Assembly (NCBI GenBank): GCA_938029725.1
Contig: CALHGE010000005.1
Span: forward strand, 124,001-188,000
From: an uncultured Flavobacteriaceae bacterium
GTDB taxonomy: Bacteria; Bacteroidota; Bacteroidia; Flavobacteriales; Flavobacteriaceae
Length of the DNA stretch: 64,000 nucleotides
Direction: 5' to 3'
Shown here piece by piece: positions 53,251 through 62,944 of the stretch. The translations under genes were made by a program, and so were the position numbers. Each line of letters starts with the position of its first letter. The first letter of the stretch is position 1. The notes below the pieces were generated by a model. That model made no database searches. It was not told the origin of the DNA and saw only the letters and a program-made list of their open reading frames with translations.

Positions 53251-56200
53251 TTACTCCAGCTCCTCAACACTTTTCATATTATCATCTGGTATACGGTCAA
53301 TCATCTTGTTAAATGGATCTATACCCACTTTTACAGGCATTTTATCCGTAATATAGGTGAAGGTACTTTTCCCAGGTTTTACCCATTTTTTCTCAAGAAC
53401 TAACGGCACTTTTCTGGTCATACCTCCAACGACAGTATCATTCTGAAATACGCCAATTTCGAGAAGGTTTGACTTTTCACTAGCTCCTAAATCTTTTCCG
53501 TTACCGTCATAGTAATTTTTAAAGCTTTCTACCTCAATATTGACTTCGTAATTTCCATTATCGAGCTTTTTGTAAGTAGACTCGCCAACCTTGTTGGTGT
53601 ATAAGGTGATTTTTTCAAAACTATCTTCCAAATAGTACTGTAGCGAATCTGGTGTTACAGCTTTGATATGACCGTACCACTCATTTGATGTTGCAAAGGG
53701 CGCTTTAACTCGAAAGGCTGCGCTGTCAATAAAGGTCTTAAAACCACTATTTAAATTCTTCTCGCCTATGTAGTCTTGCAGTGCATATAAAATCAGGCCT
53801 CCCTTTCTGTACCATACATATGACTGCGTATCATTATCTAGCAATGTTTTTTCAAACTTGTTTTCACCTGCTCTTCCTCTCAGGTAACTATCGAGTTCTC
53901 TCTTTAAAAAATCTTGCATTGCGTCTACGCCATACTCCTTTTTCATAACCATTAAAGAAGAATATTCAGCCATAGACTCTGATATCTGATTAGCACCTCG
54001 TGTTGCAGATGGACTAATTTGATGACCCCACCATTGATGTGCTACTTCATGGGAAGTTACCATATAAGCATAGTCTGTATCTTCAGGATCACTAAAATCA
54101 CCAACCCAACCGAAACTTTCTGCATAGGGCACGGTATTCGGAAAAGACTGCGCGAATGACTGATACCTCGGAAATTCTATAATTCGCATTTGCCGATACT
54201 GGTATGGGCTATAGTTTTCTGAAAAATAATCTAATGAATGCCGTACTGCTTTCGCAAAACGTTTTACGTTATAATCATGTGCCGGATGGTGAAAAATCTC
54301 GATCGCAACTTCATCTCCATTTTTACCTTTCCAATCTTCCTTATAGATCTCATAGGTAGCGGAAGACACATTAAAGAAATAATCCATTTCGCCTTCCATT
54401 TTATATTTATAAAATTTTCGACCATTCTCTACCCATTCTTTTTGAAGATACCCTGGCATTATGGCGATTTGATCTGGCGCTGTGCTAACCGTACCTTCAA
54501 AGGTGATATAATCAGCATCATCATTGAATAACAGGTTACTTAAACCCCATTCGTCGTCTTGTGAAGGGGCCACATAATCTTTTTCAGATAGTTCATACTC
54601 CTTTCTATACTTATCACTCGTCAACTCTCCTTGTAAACTATAGCCAAAAGACGGGAAAAAATTATTATTCAAAAAGGTGCCGTTGTAAACGATATCTGAA
54701 CCACTTCCTTCATTAGGAAAACCCTTATAGCCCTTCTTTATAGCCAATTCCATCAAGGTAGTATCGCCTGGCATCATTGGTTTAGGCAAGGCGTATAACT
54801 TATACCCAAACTCTTCATATACTTTACCTTCTTTTAAAGTAATGCCATTTACTTCTAGTTTTAACAGCTCTCTTTTCAACAAGCCTTCTGTGCCCCAATT
54901 AATATGTAAGGAATCAATCTTGGTTTTTCCTTTATTTACCATGATAAATTTACCAGCCATACTAGCATACCGCTCCTCTGGCACTAAATCAACGGCCACC
55001 TTAACATCTGTGAATTTTGGTTGATTTATGTAGTTGTATTTACTTAATGTTTTTTCATAATTTGCTGATCGTTCTCTACGATCATCAGGCTTTGTATAGC
55101 TGTTTAAAACACTGACATTGTAGTATACAACTGCGCCGGCACCGATCCATACAAGCACTCCAAGAAACATGGCTAGTTTGGCCTTTCCTCCAAAGCGTTC
55201 CTTAGCCTCTTGAATACGAGATTTCATACCAGAATCTGTTCCTCGTTTCCAAAATAAAAGTCCCGTAACAGTAAGAATCAAACCGAAACCTAACCAATAT
55301 AATCTGAACCAATTTTGTCCTTTTAGAAAATGACCAAAACCATTCATATCAGAAATTATATACCCAGGAGAGTAACTATATAAAAACATGTTATACCCAA
55401 TATCAGCGAGGCTATTTATTGCAAAAAGGCCTGCCCAGACCGCTATAGTAATTACATGCCCTAAGAATTTTTTACTTACCAAAGAGTGGACAAAAAAGGC
55501 AAGCATTACATAGGAAATGTATTTTGGAAATTCAACTAAATATAAATCAACAAAGTACTTATCAAATTCAAAATTGAAATACCCTTTCAATATTTGATTG
55601 CATACGCCACTGACCATAATCATATTTACTAATACAAAGCATACAAAAACAAGTGCTAAGAATTTAGACCCATAAATCACCCAATTCGGTAATGGCAAGG
55701 CACCATAAATTTGATCATATTTCACTCCTCGTTCTCTATGCAAGACCTCTCCTGTCATGAATACGATAAGTATAAAAATTAGTATAACATAAGTAAAAGA
55801 CTTTACCTCTAACATGTAATACGTCATAGGCAGCATTGGTGTGCCATACGTAGGCGAACCAAACCAACCATCAAAAAACAAAAATAAAACAGCTGCAATA
55901 AGAATTGCCTTGAAAAACAAATCTTTAGTGATATTCCTAAACTCCATCCATGCCAAACGAACAAGCAATTTAAAATTACTAGCAGCACTAAAGGTTCTAG
56001 AAACCTTAGGAATTTCAGTCAAAACCGCTTTTGAAAAACCTTCCTTTTCTATTGAAGCTTTCTTTTTATTTCCTAATTTTTTATTTAAAAAGCGTTGAAA
56101 ATCAAATCGAAAAAGAGTGAATACAAAAATTAATATCCCCATTCCGACCCATAGCAAACGATTCCATAATATCATTCCTGCCATAGGTATTGTTAAGGTA

Positions 56201-56889
56201 TTCTGTTCCTCAGGAGTCCAGTATTGTGTTAAATTACCAATTGCGCCAAGCCCAAAAGGATCCATCAAACTAACGAGGTCTTTATTCTCAATATCTTGAG
56301 TTAATGTAAGGGTCACCAAATAAATAATAAACAAAATAGCACCGCCAGCATAAGCTAGCATTATTCGTTTTGTAAGCGCCACTAAGGCGAAGAAAATACA
56401 TCCTGAGAAAAAGAGATTTGACCAATAATAAAATATTGAAGGCTGAAGAAAATGCCAAAAATCAAAATTAGTATAGCGTTCTGCGGGTTCGAAACCAGCA
56501 TAAGGGCCAATTGCGAAACCGATAATCAAACCGAAAATAAGCCCTAGACTTACTAAGAGTAAAGTTGCCATAGAACCTGTAAACCTTCCTAAGATATAGC
56601 CTTTTTCACTTATTGGATAACTAAAAAAATAGTGCTGTGTACCATGTTCAATATCTCTGTAAACCGGCACACCCATAATGGCACTGGCCAGCATTATTCC
56701 AAAAATACTTACGGTATTCAAATTAGTTGCTATGGAATAAGGAGCATTCACAAATACTTTTTCTGAACCACCAGTCAGGCCACCGATAGAAAGAAAAAGA
56801 GCAAAAACAAATAAAATTCCAAAGTACGCCCAAGTTGCGGGTCGATTAAGTCTATATTTTAATTCGAAGAAGAATATTTCACTAAACAT
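53251..56889 (-). CDS. ABC-2 permease fused to M1-family aminopeptidase
   Basis: A 1,212-residue fusion. The N-terminal half has two blocks of about six membrane helices, as in ABC-2 permeases (about 15-270 and 310-600), with a further helix near 585. The C-terminal half is a periplasmic M1 metallopeptidase with the zinc motif HEVAHQWWGH (about 944-953) and the downstream Glu in QISESMAEY. The spacing from HEXXH to this Glu is 19 residues, not 18 as in most M1 enzymes, which I recall as usual for this fusion family. It pairs with the ATPase gene upstream (35 bases). The substrate is unknown; peptide export, processing or toxin defence are guesses. Confidence 0.9.
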   Translation of the reverse strand: MFSEIFFFELKYRLNRPATWAYFGILFVFALFLSIGGLTGGSEKVFVNAPYSIATNLNTVSIFGIMLASAIMGVPVYRDIEHGTQHYFFSYPISEKGYILGRFTGSMATLLLVSLGLIFGLIIGFAIGPYAGFEPAERYTNFDFWHFLQPSIFYYWSNLFFSGCIFFALVALTKRIMLAYAGGAILFIIYLVTLTLTQDIENKDLVSLMDPFGLGAIGNLTQYWTPEEQNTLTIPMAGMILWNRLLWVGMGILIFVFTLFRFDFQRFLNKKLGNKKKASIEKEGFSKAVLTEIPKVSRTFSAASNFKLLVRLAWMEFRNITKDLFFKAILIAAVLFLFFDGWFGSPTYGTPMLPMTYYMLEVKSFTYVILIFILIVFMTGEVLHRERGVKYDQIYGALPLPNWVIYGSKFLALVFVCFVLVNMIMVSGVCNQILKGYFNFEFDKYFVDLYLVEFPKYISYVMLAFFVHSLVSKKFLGHVITIAVWAGLFAINSLADIGYNMFLYSYSPGYIISDMNGFGHFLKGQNWFRLYWLGFGLILTVTGLLFWKRGTDSGMKSRIQEAKERFGGKAKLAMFLGVLVWIGAGAVVYYNVSVLNSYTKPDDRRERSANYEKTLSKYNYINQPKFTDVKVAVDLVPEERYASMAGKFIMVNKGKTKIDSLHINWGTEGLLKRELLKLEVNGITLKEGKVYEEFGYKLYALPKPMMPGDTTLMELAIKKGYKGFPNEGSGSDIVYNGTFLNNNFFPSFGYSLQGELTSDKYRKEYELSEKDYVAPSQDDEWGLSNLLFNDDADYITFEGTVSTAPDQIAIMPGYLQKEWVENGRKFYKYKMEGEMDYFFNVSSATYEIYKEDWKGKNGDEVAIEIFHHPAHDYNVKRFAKAVRHSLDYFSENYSPYQYRQMRIIEFPRYQSFAQSFPNTVPYAESFGWVGDFSDPEDTDYAYMVTSHEVAHQWWGHQISPSATRGANQISESMAEYSSLMVMKKEYGVDAMQDFLKRELDSYLRGRAGENKFEKTLLDNDTQSYVWYRKGGLILYALQDYIGEKNLNSGFKTFIDSAAFRVKAPFATSNEWYGHIKAVTPDSLQYYLEDSFEKITLYTNKVGESTYKKLDNGNYEVNIEVESFKNYYDGNGKDLGASEKSNLLEIGVFQNDTVVGGMTRKVPLVLEKKWVKPGKSTFTYITDKMPVKVGIDPFNKMIDRIPDDNMKSVEELE

Positions 56890-56924
56890 GTTGGTTGATT
56901 TTAGTAGTTATGATCGATGAGTTT

Positions 56925-57812
56925 TTAGACGGTAACATCTTGTAGTCGAGACGTGATTTCTGTAAAATAAACGTCTTCTAGATTTGCTGGGCTAGCTTCA
57001 AAACTGCTATCTGGTTTAGCTTCAGAATGTATATGAATCATAGTTCTACCCGCTTTTAAATGTGTCGATATTACTTGGTGCTCTGCCTTATAAGCATCTA
57101 AATCTTGCTTATCAATCATCTTCTTCCAAATCTTACCCTGAACACGCTGAGTCAATTCGGTAGGATTACCTTGGGCGACTACCTCACCCAAGCATATGAT
57201 AGCCATATCTTTACACAAGTTAGCTACATCCTCAACAATGTGCGTAGAAAGAATAATAATAGTATTCTCTCCTATTTCACTCAATAAATTATGAAAACGA
57301 ACTCGTTCTGCCGGGTCTAAACCAGCTGTTGGCTCATCTACTATAATCAGTTTAGGCGAACCAATTAGAGCTTGAGCAATTCCAAAACGCTGCTTCATTC
57401 CACCAGAATAGGTGCCGAGATTTTTGTCTTTTACATGCCAAAGATTAGTTTTATTTAATAATGCTTCTACCAACTCTTTTCGTTCACCTTTGTTCGAAAC
57501 TCCCTTCAAAGAGGCTATGTGGTCTAGCATTTTATACGACGTAACTTTTGGATATACCCCGAATTCTTGTGGTAAATATCCTAAGATCTCACGCACCTGA
57601 TCTGTATCTTTTAGAATATCAACATCACCCATCTGAATAGACCCACTATCCGCCTTTTGCAACGTGGCCATAGTTCGCATTAAAGAAGATTTACCAGCAC
57701 CGTTTGGTCCTAAAAGGCCAAACATACCTTGGGGTATCGTAAGGCTAATGTTTTTAAGTGCCTGAACACCATTTGAATAGGTTTTGCTCAGATTTTCAAT
57801 TTTCAATTCCAT
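56925..57812 (-). CDS. ABC transporter ATPase for the permease/M1 fusion
   Basis: A 295-residue ABC ATPase: Walker A GPNGAGKSS, Q-loop LPQEFGVYPK, signature YSGGMKQRFG, Walker B LIIVDEPTAGLDP and the switch His in LSTHIVEDV. I chose ATG 57812 (MELKIENLSKTY) because it places the first strand at the N-terminus; a longer frame to 57851 adds 13 weak residues. The C-terminal ~90 residues are the usual regulatory extension of CcmA/NatA-like ATPases. It is directly upstream of the permease/M1 gene and 65 bases after the acylase gene ends upstream of it on this strand. Confidence 0.93.
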   Translation of the reverse strand: MELKIENLSKTYSNGVQALKNISLTIPQGMFGLLGPNGAGKSSLMRTMATLQKADSGSIQMGDVDILKDTDQVREILGYLPQEFGVYPKVTSYKMLDHIASLKGVSNKGERKELVEALLNKTNLWHVKDKNLGTYSGGMKQRFGIAQALIGSPKLIIVDEPTAGLDPAERVRFHNLLSEIGENTIIILSTHIVEDVANLCKDMAIICLGEVVAQGNPTELTQRVQGKIWKKMIDKQDLDAYKAEHQVISTHLKAGRTMIHIHSEAKPDSSFEASPANLEDVYFTEITSRLQDVTV

Positions 57813-57876
57813 ATTGGTTGGTTTTGTTTGAATGTTTGTACTTCTTTGCAACTACTTGTTACAAAACGATTAATTT

Positions 57877-60063
57877 TTATTTTCTCCTTCCTGGTGTATA
57901 GGTCTCTTTAGCACTCTTCAAAACATCTGTTTTATAAAAGGGTACATCTTTCCATTTCACATCAGCATACTTTTGAATTTGATCATCAAAATTAGCTGAG
58001 CTTGGGTCGCCGCTTTGCCCTCCTGCTAAAATAGTTTTTGCTTTTACTTTCTCTCCGAATTCAACGGCCGCCACAAAACTATTTCCTCTGGTTCCATAAA
58101 TTTTCTTTGCCCCTTCGGAAGTATACCTCGCTCCATAAGCAGCCAAAGCGCCCCATCTTCCGGAGGCAAAACCAATAGGAATACTAGGCTTACTATCATC
58201 GAAAGCTTGACGAATATCACCGTTTAGACGTTGGTAACGATTGACTTCACCCCAAGGAATGTTCCAACTACCAAAATCAGCTGTTAATTGGTCGATAACC
58301 ACCTCAAATATTCTGAGTTTTTCTTGATTTGGAGACTTGCCTCCCCAATATTTTACGCGTTCCATGGGTATCATTCCTTCTTGATATTTTCCTTCTTCAT
58401 AATACTTAGTTCCATAGTAATGCGCTAGGGTCATGGCTATAGATTCTTTTGATGTCTTATAGTTCCAATGGCGTAATTCTTCAATTGGGGCTCCTAGTTT
58501 CATGCTTCCACCTATTTCGTCATACGCTTTTACTAAGCCTGGAATCAAGGCTTCAAACGCTGGAAGATAGGGGTCATGCGCAAGGCTTATCAAACTATCT
58601 AGGGTATATCCTTTCTTATCTTTTAATAAACCAATAGCATGCACCCCTCGAAAGTTCTCTCTATCAACAGACATATACCTAGGGTAGTTTTCTTTCTTAG
58701 GACTAAATTCTAAGGCCGAAGTATAGGGCGTAGAATTGCAATTCTGCAACCAGCCGTTCTCCGGGTTTAACAACCCAATATTTTCATCAACCGTATGCAA
58801 ACCTTGCCAGTCTGTTTTTGGATTACTACCATCTACTGGTTTTGTATAATCAAAACCTTCATCTCGTTTGGGCACAAAATTGCCATGGAAGTAGGCAATG
58901 TTTCCACCCCCATCTGCATAAACGGTATTGTTAGAAGAATTCGTTCGTATGTTCATCATCTCTCGGAAGCCTTTATACCCTTCTTGTTTCGTTCTGATAA
59001 AAGATTGCTCTAAAGCTTTAACCGGATTCCACATCATCGCAGAGGCCGTCCATTGAGCTTCCGCTATATGTGTAATAGGCCCATGATGCGTATGATAGGC
59101 AGGAAATGTCTTTTCCGCTAAGTTATCCGCTATTTTATATTTTAATTTGATTTCTGAACTTTCAACGGGTCTTAACTCTTCTCCATATCGGTATACGATA
59201 TTCCCATCCAAGTTAGAAATGCTTTCTTTGAACTCATCCATCACATCTGTATACGTAGAGGTATGCATCCATCCTGTTTTTTCATTGAAACCTTGGTAAA
59301 CAAAAAATTGCCCCCAAGTAACTGCTCCGTAAGCATTTAATCCTTCTTCACTAACAACATGTACCTCACCTCGAAAATAAAATGAAGTATGCGGGTTAAT
59401 TAATAGCATCGCATTGCCTGATTCTGTCAGCTTTCCTGAAATAGCAATTCCGTTTGAACCTTGCGGCTCTGCCATTTCTTCTTTCTTCTCTATTTCAATA
59501 GTATCGGCTTTAGCAATTTCCATATCGCTTTCATAAAAAGCTTTGATTTTACTAGTTCGAATACGTTCAATATCGCCTCCTATTGAACCTTCACTAAAAT
59601 ACATAGGCATCCAAGGCTCAAAACTTGTTAACAATTTAGGTGTCACTTCGGGGTGAGTTTCCAAATAGTAGTTGACCCCATCCGCAAAAGCATCACAAAG
59701 TTTTTTTAACCAATCTGGGCTCTTTTCATAATTGGCTTTGGCCTGCTCTTCCGTCATAAAAAGCTTCGCTCGTAAATCACTATAGATGGCTTCCTCCCCC
59801 TCCACTTCGGCTAGTCGGCCGGTTGCCCAAATATAATTCTGCTCTACTCGATTGAAATCATCTTCGCATTGTGCAAACAGTAATCCAAAAACAGCATCAG
59901 CATCCGTTTTTCCATAAATATGAGGCACCCCGAAATTATCACGAATTATAGTGACTCGTTCTGCTTTTTCGGCGAGAGTCAATTGGCTTATGTCGACCTC
60001 TGATTTCAGATCGGTATTACAAGAAAAAAGGGCTAAGCACAAAACAAGTATGATCGTTCTCAT
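57877..60063 (-). CDS. Penicillin-acylase-family Ntn-hydrolase lipoprotein
   Basis: A 728-residue lipoprotein (lipobox LFSC, Cys15) of the penicillin/AHL acylase family. The order is alpha-chain (about 35-175), linker, and beta-chain beginning at the likely self-processing nucleophile Ser203 in QGSNGIAISG. Later blocks HHGPITHI, NSSNNTVYADGGGNIAYFHG, LLNPENGWLQNCNS and GNSFVAAVEFG are typical. Members hydrolyse beta-lactam or N-acyl-homoserine-lactone amide bonds, or other acylated amines. The protein probably acts in the periplasm. Fragments of two further copies survive at 49721 and 53079. The gene heads a minus-strand run with the ABC ATPase and permease/M1 genes. Confidence 0.92.
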   Translation of the reverse strand: MRTIILVLCLALFSCNTDLKSEVDISQLTLAEKAERVTIIRDNFGVPHIYGKTDADAVFGLLFAQCEDDFNRVEQNYIWATGRLAEVEGEEAIYSDLRAKLFMTEEQAKANYEKSPDWLKKLCDAFADGVNYYLETHPEVTPKLLTSFEPWMPMYFSEGSIGGDIERIRTSKIKAFYESDMEIAKADTIEIEKKEEMAEPQGSNGIAISGKLTESGNAMLLINPHTSFYFRGEVHVVSEEGLNAYGAVTWGQFFVYQGFNEKTGWMHTSTYTDVMDEFKESISNLDGNIVYRYGEELRPVESSEIKLKYKIADNLAEKTFPAYHTHHGPITHIAEAQWTASAMMWNPVKALEQSFIRTKQEGYKGFREMMNIRTNSSNNTVYADGGGNIAYFHGNFVPKRDEGFDYTKPVDGSNPKTDWQGLHTVDENIGLLNPENGWLQNCNSTPYTSALEFSPKKENYPRYMSVDRENFRGVHAIGLLKDKKGYTLDSLISLAHDPYLPAFEALIPGLVKAYDEIGGSMKLGAPIEELRHWNYKTSKESIAMTLAHYYGTKYYEEGKYQEGMIPMERVKYWGGKSPNQEKLRIFEVVIDQLTADFGSWNIPWGEVNRYQRLNGDIRQAFDDSKPSIPIGFASGRWGALAAYGARYTSEGAKKIYGTRGNSFVAAVEFGEKVKAKTILAGGQSGDPSSANFDDQIQKYADVKWKDVPFYKTDVLKSAKETYTPGRRK

Positions 60064-60207
60064 AGAAATAGCATTAATCGCTGTTAAATTACTCGACTTG
60101 CGTTTGAAATACTAATTTTTACTTAAAAAACAAATAGCATTTAAGCTATCATTAGATCGCAGGCTTTTTTGAAGTAACTTGCATCTTCAAATAACTTTCT
60201 CATACCC

Positions 60208-61944
60208 ATGGCCGAAAAAAAAGTCACTATTCTTAGCGCGTTCAAAACCATTATCTGGCCTAGGAGAAATCTCGTTTTTATTGGATTGCTACTCATTGTA
60301 ATTAGTAAAGCGGCGAGTTTTGTAGCCCCACTGTCTCTTAAATATTTTCTAGACGATATCATTCCAAACAAAGATGTTGAGCTTTTAAAAGTCTTGGTTG
60401 GTGCTGTTATTTTAGCGATAACAGTTCAAGCAGTAACTTCTTTTCTACTTACCAAAATATTAAGTGTGCAAGCACAATTTTTAATTTCTGAATTGCGCGC
60501 TCAAGTTCAGAAAAAAGTACTTTCACTACCTATAAGTTTTTTCGATAATGCAAAATCTGGCGCCTTAGTTTCTCGTATTATGAGTGATGTAGAAGGTGTT
60601 AGAAACCTTATTGGAACTGGCCTCGTACAATTAGTAGGCGGCTCTATTACTGCTATTGTTTCTCTAGTTCTTCTACTTCAGATCAGTTGGTCGATGACAA
60701 TTTTCACCCTGATTCCGCTGGCAATTTTTGCCGGAGTCGCTTTAAAAGCTTTTAAATTTATACGCCCAATATTTAGAAATAGAGGAAAGATTAATGCTGA
60801 AGTTACCGGCAGATTAACCGAAACTTTAGGAGGTGTTCGCGTCATTAAAGGCTTTAATGCTGAGGCCCAAGAAAATAAGGTCTTTGAGTTAGGGGTAGCC
60901 AAACTTTTTGAAAATGTCAAAAAGAGTTTAACCGCCACCGCTTTTATGACGAGTTCTTCAACATTTCTATTGGGAATAGCAACTACAGGAGTCATGGGTC
61001 TTGGCGGATATGAAATAATGAATGGTAGTTTAACTACTGGAGAATTCTTCACCTTTACCTTCTTATTAGGCTTAATGATTGCCCCTATCGTGCAAATGAG
61101 TAATATCGGAAGTCAATTGACGGAGGCACTGGCTGGCCTAGACCGTACCGAAGAGCTCATGAATATGACTCCCGAATCAGATGAAGAGAATAGAACTATA
61201 GTACTCGACAATATCAAAGGTGATATTGTTTTTGATGATGTATCCTTCGCTTATGAAGAGGATAAAGAAGTATTACACAATATTAGTTTCGAAGCTAAAT
61301 CTGGAGATGTCATCGCTCTTGTAGGGAGCTCGGGTTCTGGAAAATCAACAATTGCTGGATTAGCGGCTACCTTTTTAAATCCGCAATCAGGTATGATTTC
61401 TATAGACGGAAAAGATGTTTCCAAGGTGAATCTGAACAGTTTTAGAAAAAATCTAGGAGTGGTATTACAAGATGAATTTTTATTCGAAGGAAGCATTCGT
61501 CAAAATATTCTATTCCCAAGACCGAATGCTAATGAAGAAGAGTTACAAGCTGCGGTAAAAGCTGCATATGTAAATGAATTTACAGACCGTTTCGATGATG
61601 GTCTAGAAACTTTAATTGGAGAGCGCGGTGTAAAACTTTCAGGAGGGCAGCGGCAGCGAATTGCCATTGCCAGAGCAGTACTTGCAAATCCTAAAATTTT
61701 AATTTTAGATGAGGCTACTTCAAATTTAGACACTGAAAGTGAAGCCTTAATTCAAAAGAGTTTAGCCACATTAACAGAAGGGCGAACAACCTTTGTGATT
61801 GCCCATCGCCTAAGTACGATTCGAAAAGCCAATCAAATTCTGGTTATTGAAAACGGAAAAATTGCTGAACAAGGCACGCATGATGAATTGATCGCTAAGG
61901 AAGGAAGGTATTACAACCTGTTTACCTATCAAGCTAGGATTTAA
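60208..61944 (+). CDS. ABC exporter, permease and ATPase in one chain (MsbA-like)
   Basis: A 578-residue half-transporter with an N-terminal six-helix exporter domain (about 20-310) and a C-terminal ATPase: Walker A GSSGSGKST, Q-loop VLQDEFLFEGS, signature LSGGQRQR, Walker B ILILDEATSNLD and switch AHRLSTI. It would work as a homodimer and export a hydrophobic or lipid-like substrate. The substrate is unassigned. It is divergent from the acylase gene (144-base gap) and convergent with the adhesin remnant. Confidence 0.93.
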   Translation: MAEKKVTILSAFKTIIWPRRNLVFIGLLLIVISKAASFVAPLSLKYFLDDIIPNKDVELLKVLVGAVILAITVQAVTSFLLTKILSVQAQFLISELRAQVQKKVLSLPISFFDNAKSGALVSRIMSDVEGVRNLIGTGLVQLVGGSITAIVSLVLLLQISWSMTIFTLIPLAIFAGVALKAFKFIRPIFRNRGKINAEVTGRLTETLGGVRVIKGFNAEAQENKVFELGVAKLFENVKKSLTATAFMTSSSTFLLGIATTGVMGLGGYEIMNGSLTTGEFFTFTFLLGLMIAPIVQMSNIGSQLTEALAGLDRTEELMNMTPESDEENRTIVLDNIKGDIVFDDVSFAYEEDKEVLHNISFEAKSGDVIALVGSSGSGKSTIAGLAATFLNPQSGMISIDGKDVSKVNLNSFRKNLGVVLQDEFLFEGSIRQNILFPRPNANEEELQAAVKAAYVNEFTDRFDDGLETLIGERGVKLSGGQRQRIAIARAVLANPKILILDEATSNLDTESEALIQKSLATLTEGRTTFVIAHRLSTIRKANQILVIENGKIAEQGTHDELIAKEGRYYNLFTYQARI

Positions 61945-61976
61945 AACAACTATTTGCAAAAAAAATCAGACCCTCA

Positions 61977-62516
61977 CTAGTTCTTTTTTACGCTGTAGGT
62001 AATTCTGCGATTAGAAATCACGCTTCTTACATTCACAAGGAGTGCACCGTTAGTAGAGTTTTCCAATAGACAACCAGCAGCTATATTGGAAGTTAGTACG
62101 CGATAAAGAGTATTGTTCTTATCGATATCTGCAGACAAAACGGTCAAACTCGCTGTTGTAGCACCTGAATAAAATATGCCGTCAGAAATAGTATTAAATA
62201 CCACTCCTCCATCTGTACTTACTTGCCACTGAAATGTATCCACATCAGAAGTTACCACAGTATATACTGCATCTACTCCAGCAAAAATAGATTGGCTGAG
62301 AACTGGTTGGATTAAAATAGACGGGGTAACAACCGTCATCGTGATACCTGAACTAAAAGTATCACAACCATTTAAATTATCTAAAGCTCTTACTGTAACA
62401 AGGTCACCATCTGCTAATGAAGAAGTCGTGAACGTGTTACTAGCTGATTCTGCTTGGGCACTTATTCCATTGATATAAAATTCATACGCTACAGCTTTAC
62501 TATGTTTTTTTACCAA
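61977..62516 (-). pseudogene. Truncated 3' fragment of a large Ig-like repeat surface protein
   Basis: The frame encodes about 179 residues with no ATG at the start; the first codon available is TTG at 62516. The sequence is part of an Ig-like repeat (YEFYINGISAQAESASN, ADGDLVTVRALD) followed by a repeat of the type DTFQWQVSTDGG, ISDGIFYSGATTASL, and the end VISNRRITYSVKKN. This is the pattern of the C-terminal end of giant Flavobacteriaceae adhesins, but upstream lies only 27 bases before the ferredoxin gene. It is therefore best read as a 3' remnant of a much larger gene. It might still be expressed as a small protein, but lacks a signal peptide. Confidence 0.65.
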
Positions 62517-62543
62517 AAAAAGGGTTTAGTATACTGTACTCTA

Positions 62544-62873
62544 CTAAGCCTCTGGCGCTAATTTCACTACAAGTCCATTCAAATTCTCTGTCATATGAAT
62601 TTGGCAACCCAAGCGTGAATTAGCTTCAACATTAAAAGCTTCGGCTAACATGGCATCTTCATCATCAGACATTTCGGGAAGTTCATGATCTGATTTGACA
62701 TAACATTGGCAAGACGCACACATCGCCATTCCTCCACAAATACCAATAGTTCCTTCAGGGGCGAGTTCATAGGAACGCACCACCTCCATAAGGTTCATAT
62801 TCATATCGGTAGGCGCATCAACTTCGTGGAGCACTCCTTCTCGGTCTACTATTTTAATCTTAATATCTGACAT
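62544..62873 (-). CDS. 2Fe-2S ferredoxin (adrenodoxin type)
   Basis: A 109-residue soluble ferredoxin. The cluster ligands are Cys46, Cys52, Cys55 and Cys90 (C-x5-C-x2-C ... C, in GICGGMAMCASCQC and LGCQIH), the adrenodoxin/putidaredoxin arrangement. The expected role is one-electron transfer between a flavoprotein reductase and an oxygenase or iron-sulfur assembly. A reductase-like flavoprotein gene lies immediately upstream on the same strand (71 bases), so the two form a likely electron-transfer pair. Confidence 0.93.
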   Translation of the reverse strand: MSDIKIKIVDREGVLHEVDAPTDMNMNLMEVVRSYELAPEGTIGICGGMAMCASCQCYVKSDHELPEMSDDEDAMLAEAFNVEANSRLGCQIHMTENLNGLVVKLAPEA

Positions 62874-62944
62874 CTACAATTCTAAGCTTGTTTACTATAC
62901 ATCCTACTGACTGTCGATTCAAAAGAAAAATGAGCGTATTCGAA

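Noticed and set aside
60678-61052. A 124-residue antisense frame in the ABC exporter gene
   Set aside because: It lies wholly within a gene with strong, ordered ABC motifs and shows no independent features.
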